Part shown: positions 4,650-8,189 of the stretch, piece by piece
Position numbering within the stretch: position 1 is the stretch's first letter
How the letters are laid out: every line of letters begins with the position of its first letter
Origin: DASXTS01 sp036505275
GTDB lineage: Bacteria; Actinomycetota; Actinomycetes; Mycobacteriales; Pseudonocardiaceae
NCBI GenBank assembly: GCA_036505275.1
Contig: DASXTS010000147.1
Location: 1-8,189, forward strand
Length of the DNA stretch: 8,189 bases
Direction of reading: 5' to 3'
Notes under the pieces: model-generated
The model's input: only the letters and a program-made list of their open reading frames with translations
Database searches by the model: none
What the model was told of the DNA's origin: nothing
Program-made: the position numbers and the translations under genes

Positions 4650-5240
4650 ATGGCAGCACATCCGATCACCGCAGCCGCCACCCCGGTCGCCGTCCAGGCG
4701 AGCGGCGAGTTTGCCTGGTCACCGCCATCCTGGGACGAAGTGGTGCGCGAGCACGCCGACCGGGTGTACCGGCTGGCTTACCGCCTGTCCGGCAACCAGC
4801 AGGACGCCGAGGACCTGACCCAGGAGACCTTCATACGGGTGTTCCGTTCACTGGCCAGCTACCAGCCGGGTACGTTCGAGGGTTGGCTGCACCGGATCAC
4901 CACCAACCTCTTCCTCGACATGGCACGGCGCCGGGCCAGAGTTCGGATGGAGGCCCTGCCCGACGACGCTGAGCGCATCCCCGGCGGCGACCCCAGCCCG
5001 GATCAGGTGTACGCGTCGAGCCATCTCGACCCCGACCTGCAAGCCGCTCTGGACGAGCTGCCGCCGGACTTCCGCGCCGCTGTCGTACTGTGTGATGTGG
5101 AGGGCCTGTCCTACGAGGAGATCGGCGCGACCCTCGGTGTCAAGCTGGGCACCGTTCGCAGCCGGATCCACCGCGGGCGCCAGGCGTTGCGAGCGGCGTT
5201 GGAACGCAGGCGGCAAGCCGCCGAGGAGGGCAGCGGATGA
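4650..5240 (+). CDS. sigE: ECF RNA polymerase sigma factor SigE
   Basis: This 196-residue group 4 sigma factor directs RNA polymerase to envelope-stress promoters. Region 2 (about 28-95) contains HADRVYRLAYRLSGN, the DAEDLTQETFIRVFRS core-binding helix and the FEGWLHRITTNLFLDMARRR -10-recognition part. Region 4 (about 128-185) contains LPPDFRAAVVLCDVEGLSYEEIGATLGV and the helix-turn-helix KLGTVRSRIHRGRQAL that reads the -35 box. Sequence is very close to M. tuberculosis SigE (Rv1221) from residue 27 on, while the N-terminal extension is shorter and different. The ATG at 4650 is the only upstream candidate in frame. Its ribosome site AGGAGGT is about 13 bases away, longer than usual. The next gene starts inside its stop codon (ATGA), a coupling typical of sigma/anti-sigma pairs. 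The promoter region suggests autoregulation and a possible response-regulator input. Confidence 0.96.
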   Translation: MAAHPITAAATPVAVQASGEFAWSPPSWDEVVREHADRVYRLAYRLSGNQQDAEDLTQETFIRVFRSLASYQPGTFEGWLHRITTNLFLDMARRRARVRMEALPDDAERIPGGDPSPDQVYASSHLDPDLQAALDELPPDFRAAVVLCDVEGLSYEEIGATLGVKLGTVRSRIHRGRQALRAALERRRQAAEEGSG

Positions 5241-5950
5241 CCCAGCTGGGTGGCCGGCAGTGGGCGCAGGTGTGGACGGTGTTGTCCTCGGCGCTCGCGG
5301 CAGCCGTACCCGCTGAGGTACGGGCCGAGCAGCACCTCGCCACCGAAGCGGTCGTCGCCTACGTCGATGGCGAGCTGAGCATCTCCGCCCACGAACGCGC
5401 CACCCGCCATCTCGCCGGATGCACGCTGTGCACCGCCGAGGTCGCCGCCCAGCGCCAGGCACGTGCCGCGGTACGCGGCGCCGCCGCGCCGGCCATGCCG
5501 GCCTCGCTGCTGGCGGCGCTGCACGCCATCCCGCACTCCGTCGAGCTGCCACCCGGGCCGGACGTCCTCGCCGTCGGCGAAGACGGTGAGCTCGTCGTCG
5601 CCCAGCGATCCCACACCGAACCGAACGGTCGACCCCTGAACGGCGCGGTGCCGCTTGGCCTGTCCGCGCCGCTCGGCTCGGGCGACCGGCTCGGTCACAC
5701 CGGGTTCGGCAGCGGATCCGGCCGTGCCGGGCGCCTGGTACTGGGCGCTGGCGTGGTGGTGTCCGGGCTGGTGCTCGGGGCGCTGACGCTCAGCTCACCC
5801 GAGCCGCCTGACACCGGTTCACCGCGTCCCGGCGCCGAGAGCGGCAGCGTGCCGGCGCCCGTCGTACCGGCCAGGCTCGACCTGGAGCGAGGCACCGACC
5901 AGGGCGAACCCGAGGCGCCGTTGACCACGACCCGCCGGCCACAACGCTGA
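5237..5950 (+). CDS. rseA: Zinc-type anti-sigma factor for SigE (RseA-like), with a membrane segment
   Basis: The 237-residue protein overlaps sigE by 4 bases (ATGA) and has its own ribosome site, GAGGAGGG (5223-5230), inside the sigE end. The N-terminal part carries the ZAS anti-sigma signature H33...H58-x3-C62-x2-C65, within HLATEAVVAYVDGELS and RHLAGCTLC, which binds zinc and clamps the sigma factor. A Gly/Pro/Ala-rich linker follows. A hydrophobic stretch at about 167-185 (LVLGAGVVVSGLVLGALTL) is a good single membrane span, and the remaining ~50 residues are Pro/Glu/Arg-rich and would lie outside the cell. M. tuberculosis RseA (Rv1222), as I recall, is about 150 residues and lacks such a span, so this version looks membrane-anchored. 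Release of SigE might therefore involve regulated proteolysis; this is inference. Confidence 0.88.
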   Translation: MTQLGGRQWAQVWTVLSSALAAAVPAEVRAEQHLATEAVVAYVDGELSISAHERATRHLAGCTLCTAEVAAQRQARAAVRGAAAPAMPASLLAALHAIPHSVELPPGPDVLAVGEDGELVVAQRSHTEPNGRPLNGAVPLGLSAPLGSGDRLGHTGFGSGSGRAGRLVLGAGVVVSGLVLGALTLSSPEPPDTGSPRPGAESGSVPAPVVPARLDLERGTDQGEPEAPLTTTRRPQR

Positions 5951-5964
5951 CTTCACCACAGGGC

Positions 5965-5983
5965 GGGCAGGCTTGAGCTGCCC
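5965..5983 (+). other. Short hairpin between the anti-sigma gene and htrA
   Basis: GGGCAG (5965-5970) and CTGCCC (5978-5983) form a 6-bp stem with a 7-base loop in the 58-base gap after the anti-sigma stop. There is no T tract. It could be an mRNA-processing or partial-termination element within the operon, or chance. Confidence 0.3.
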
Positions 5984-6008
5984 AGGACCGCCAGCACACT
6001 CGGGACCG

Positions 6009-7670
6009 ATGAGCAATCCGCCCAGCACACCAGCGTCCGCCGATGGGCCCGTGGACGGGCCTGAGCTCGACGCCGGCCCGCACGACGGCCGTCCCCGGCT
6101 CGGCCCGCGGCCACTCGAGCGGCCACCGGTTGATCCGACTCAGCGCGCGGTGTTCGGTCGCCCGGCCGGCCTGGAAGGTGCCTTCGCGCCCCGGCAGACC
6201 GGCCCGTCTGCCGTTGACGTACAGCCGGGTGTTCCGAGTGCTTCGACTGCTCCGGGTGCCCCTGGTCCTTCGGCCGCTCCTCATGGTCGGGGTGCGCCGG
6301 GTGGCCCGCAGCAGGGCAACGGCCTGCCCCTCGCGCCACCTCCGGCCGAGTCGCTGGCCAGGGCGTTCGGCCGGCCGGCCGCCAGCGAAACCCTGCTACA
6401 GCGGCCACCTGGGCAGCCGCACCGGGCCACCGACGCCGAACCCGAGCCGGTGTTCTGGAGCACGGACGCCGAGCGCAGCCCGTGGCGGGACCCTGGAACG
6501 CATGCCTTACTCGGCCCGCCGGCTGTCACCGAGGCCCTCGACGCCCCGGCCGCCGCCAGCACCGAGGGCGCCCGGCTGTCGATGCGCGAGGTGCTCTTCG
6601 GGCGCCGGGTGGCGCCGCGCGCGCTGATCGGGCTCGGGTTGGTTGCGCTGCTGATCGGCGCCGTCGGCGGCCTGGTCGGGCGGCTGACCGCCGAGGGCGC
6701 GAACCCGCTCACCTCACCGGACACCACGCTCGTCCAGAACGAGCCGGCGCACGACCGGCCGCCGGGTTCGGTCGCCGAGGTGTCCGCCCGTGTGGTGCCC
6801 GCCGTGGTTTCCATCGAGATCAGGGTGGGTGACAGCGGCGGAGCCGGGTCCGGCGTAGTGATCGACGGCGACGGCTACATCGTCACCAACAACCATGTGG
6901 TGTCATTGGCCGCGACCAACTCCGAGGCCAAGCTCGAGGTCGTGTTCTCCGACCAGACCAGGGTCCCCGGCCGCGTCGTCGGGCGGGACCAGAAGACCGA
7001 CCTCGCCGTGATCAAGGTCGATGTGGCCAACCCGACGGTAGCCGCGCTCGGGAAGTCCGCGGATCTGCGTGTCGGCGACGCGGTGATCGCGATCGGCTCG
7101 CCGCTCGGGCTGGCCGGCACGGTCACCACCGGCATCGTCAGCGCGGTCAACAGGCCTGTGCGGCTGGACGGCGAGGGCACCGACACCAACGCCGTGATCG
7201 ATGCCATCCAGACCGACGCGGCCGTCAACCCCGGCAACTCCGGCGGCGCCCTGGTTGACGCGGGTGGCGCCGTGGTGGGCATCAACACCGCCATCCGCAC
7301 CCTGAGCGATAGCGGCGGCGGTTCCATCGGCCTTGGCTTCGCCATTCCGATCGACTATGTGGTAACGATCGCCCAGGAGCTCATCCGTACCGGCTCGGTC
7401 AAGCACGCGGAGCTCGGCGTGAACGCTAAGTCCGTGACCGACGGCACGTCCGACGGCGCCCAGGTGCAGAACGTTCAGCAGGGCAGCGCCGCCGCGGAGG
7501 CCGGCATTGCCGACGGCGACGTGATCACCAAGGTCGGCGACCGGTCCATAGCCAGCGCCGACGAGCTTGTCGTCGCCATCCGTCAGCGGCGGATCGGTGA
7601 ACAGGTGACCATCAACATAATCCGCCAGGGCCGCCCCCTCACCGTCCAGGTGATCCTCAAGTCCGACTAG
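6009..7670 (+). CDS. htrA: Membrane-anchored HtrA/DegP-family serine protease with PDZ domain
   Basis: The 553-residue protein degrades or refolds damaged extracytoplasmic proteins. A long cytoplasmic, Pro-rich N-terminus (1-200) contains short motifs shared with mycobacterial HtrA (LERPPVDPTQRAVFGRPAG; WRDP). One membrane span follows at about 205-224 (ALIGLGLVALLIGAVGGLVG). The trypsin-like domain has the full triad: H296 in IVTNNHVV, D331 in KTDLAVIK and S411 in NPGNSGGAL. A C-terminal PDZ domain (about 455-550) contains GAQVQNVQQGSAAAEAGIADGDVI. The order after sigE and its anti-sigma gene matches Rv1223. The ATG at 6009 is chosen because the family-like sequence begins there; its ribosome site is weak (GGGA, 6002-6005), and an in-frame TTG at 5973 would add 12 residues. 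Residues 67-98 use many T-ending codons, unlike the rest of the gene. The second repeat array starts within about 10 bases of the stop. Confidence 0.94.
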   Translation: MSNPPSTPASADGPVDGPELDAGPHDGRPRLGPRPLERPPVDPTQRAVFGRPAGLEGAFAPRQTGPSAVDVQPGVPSASTAPGAPGPSAAPHGRGAPGGPQQGNGLPLAPPPAESLARAFGRPAASETLLQRPPGQPHRATDAEPEPVFWSTDAERSPWRDPGTHALLGPPAVTEALDAPAAASTEGARLSMREVLFGRRVAPRALIGLGLVALLIGAVGGLVGRLTAEGANPLTSPDTTLVQNEPAHDRPPGSVAEVSARVVPAVVSIEIRVGDSGGAGSGVVIDGDGYIVTNNHVVSLAATNSEAKLEVVFSDQTRVPGRVVGRDQKTDLAVIKVDVANPTVAALGKSADLRVGDAVIAIGSPLGLAGTVTTGIVSAVNRPVRLDGEGTDTNAVIDAIQTDAAVNPGNSGGALVDAGGAVVGINTAIRTLSDSGGGSIGLGFAIPIDYVVTIAQELIRTGSVKHAELGVNAKSVTDGTSDGAQVQNVQQGSAAAEAGIADGDVITKVGDRSIASADELVVAIRQRRIGEQVTINIIRQGRPLTVQVILKSD

Positions 7671-7680
7671 GGGTGTCGCG

Positions 7681-7768
7681 CGTGTTCGCCGGTTGGGTCG
7701 CGCGTGTTCGCCGGTTGGGTCGCGCGTGTTCGCCGTTTCGGTCGCCTGTGTTGGGCGGTTGGGTCAGC
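7681..7768 (+). repeat. Tandem array of the 22-bp repeat, copy 2 (four units)
   Basis: Units start at 7681, 7703, 7725 and 7747, again 22 bases apart and in the same orientation as the array at 3631. Units 1 and 2 are identical to units 1 and 2 of the first array. Unit 3 is altered in its second half (GTTTCGG for GGTTGGG). Unit 4 carries TGTGTTGGGCGGTTGGG, with the same TTGGGC change as unit 4 of the first array. A very degenerate fifth unit may run to about 7790. The array follows the htrA stop by 10 bases, in the htrA-tatB gap (7671-7850). Confidence 0.95.
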
Positions 7769-7786
7769 CTTGTTGGCCTGTCGGCA

Positions 7787-7820
7787 GGAAAGCCGCGATC
7801 CCGAATGCGTCGGTTAGGCT
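7787..7820 (+). promoter_or_regulatory. Possible promoter(s) of tatB
   Basis: GGAAA (7787-7791) followed after 16 bases by CGTC (7808-7811) loosely fits the ECF pattern used by SigE/SigH. Independently, TAGGCT at 7815-7820 fits the housekeeping -10 pattern TANNNT. Either would give a short leader with the ribosome site GAGGAGG (7835-7841). The two readings are alternatives and neither is strong, but the long repeat-filled gap makes a separate tatB promoter likely. Confidence 0.35.
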
Positions 7821-7850
7821 GGAGTCGTCGGGTCGAGGAGGTTACGCCGG

Positions 7851-8189
7851 ATGTTCGACAGCATCGGCTGGGGTGAGATCCTCGTCCTGGTCGTCGCCGG
7901 GTTGTTCATCCTCGGCCCAGAGCGGCTGCCGTCCGCTGCGGCGTGGCTGGGCCGGACCGTGCGGCAGGTCCGCGAGTACGCCACCGGCGCGCGCGAGCAG
8001 CTGCGGGCCGAGCTCGGGACGGACTTCGACGAGCTGCGCAAGCCGCTGGAGGAGCTCCGCGGTATCCGGGACCTCAATCCGCGGCGCATGGTTACCCGGC
8101 ACCTGTTCGACGACGATGATGTCAAGCCCAACGGCTACCCAACGCCGTCGCCGTACCCGGCTCCGCCGCCGCCCGCGCGGCCGCTCAGT
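7851..8189 (+). CDS. tatB: Sec-independent (twin-arginine) translocase protein TatB, partial (runs off the window end)
   Basis: An open frame of 113 codons from the ATG at 7851 reaches the window end without a stop. It has a very good ribosome site, GAGGAGG (7835-7841), 9 bases upstream. The protein begins MFDSIGWGEILVLVVAGLFI, a short membrane helix with the conserved acidic residue (E9), then LGPERLP, the hinge typical of TatA/TatB, followed by an amphipathic helix (about 28-65) rich in Arg and Glu and a disordered Pro-rich tail. TatB works with TatC to recognise twin-arginine signal peptides and export folded proteins across the cytoplasmic membrane. The MFDxxxxE start and the position after htrA (as Rv1224 in M. 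tuberculosis) favour TatB over TatA. It could be co-transcribed with the sigE operon or use its own promoter after the repeat array. Confidence 0.93.
   Translation, partial: MFDSIGWGEILVLVVAGLFILGPERLPSAAAWLGRTVRQVREYATGAREQLRAELGTDFDELRKPLEELRGIRDLNPRRMVTRHLFDDDDVKPNGYPTPSPYPAPPPPARPLS

Noticed and set aside
5973..6008. TTG start for htrA
   Set aside because: It lies inside the intergenic hairpin and adds 12 residues without homology. The ATG at 6009 is preferred although its ribosome site is weak.
7673..7876. 67-codon frame beginning in the second repeat array and overlapping tatB
   Set aside because: The peptide is simply the repeat translated in successive frames and its end overlaps the tatB start. 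A similar peptide appears at the first array, so it is a property of the repeat, not a gene.
1..8189. tRNA, rRNA, riboswitch, insertion sequence, attachment site
   Set aside because: No sequence with the needed conserved elements was found on either strand by reading. There is no gene-free stretch longer than about 210 bases.

Overview
The window comes from a high-GC Gram-positive bacterium. Codon third positions are overwhelmingly G or C, GTG starts are frequent, and the gene content matches actinobacteria. The block O-methyltransferase / sigE / anti-sigma / htrA / tatB follows the order I know from Mycobacterium tuberculosis Rv1220c to Rv1224, and the DUF3117 protein and GlgC correspond to Rv1211 and Rv1213. 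A Pseudonocardiales-like actinomycete is my best guess from the mix of similarity and differences; this is inference.

Layout. (1) Bases 1-255, minus strand: 5' part of an enoyl-CoA hydratase/isomerase gene, cut by the window edge. (2) Bases 256-431: divergent intergenic region, then a 55-residue DUF3117 protein (432-599) closed by a strong hairpin (644-674). (3) Bases 706-2337: an M17 leucyl aminopeptidase with all metal and catalytic residues. (4) Bases 2376-3614: glgC, ADP-glucose pyrophosphorylase, probably read from a leaderless mRNA. (5) Bases 3615-3789: intergenic region opening with four tandem copies of a 22-bp repeat. (6) Bases 3790-4443, minus strand: SAM-dependent O-methyltransferase. 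(7) Bases 4444-4649: regulatory region with an ECF-type autoregulatory promoter, a perfect palindrome filling its spacer, and 11-bp-phased direct repeats. (8) Bases 4650-7670: sigE, its zinc-type anti-sigma factor (ATGA overlap) and htrA. (9) Bases 7671-7850: a second copy of the 22-bp repeat array and a probable promoter. (10) Bases 7851-8189: 5' part of tatB, cut by the window edge.

How the genes fit together. sigE, its anti-sigma factor, the membrane-anchored HtrA protease and TatB form a cell-envelope stress and protein-export module. SigE directs RNA polymerase to stress promoters, probably including its own. The anti-sigma factor holds it, and here it carries a membrane segment. HtrA handles damaged extracytoplasmic proteins and TatB belongs to the twin-arginine export machine. 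GlgC feeds glycogen/alpha-glucan synthesis.

No unknown defence or mobile system is visible. The least explained element is the 22-bp tandem repeat. It occurs as two arrays of closely similar architecture 4.05 kb apart, each directly after a stop codon on the plus strand, each ending in the same variant copy, and together they bracket the methyltransferase-sigE-htrA block.
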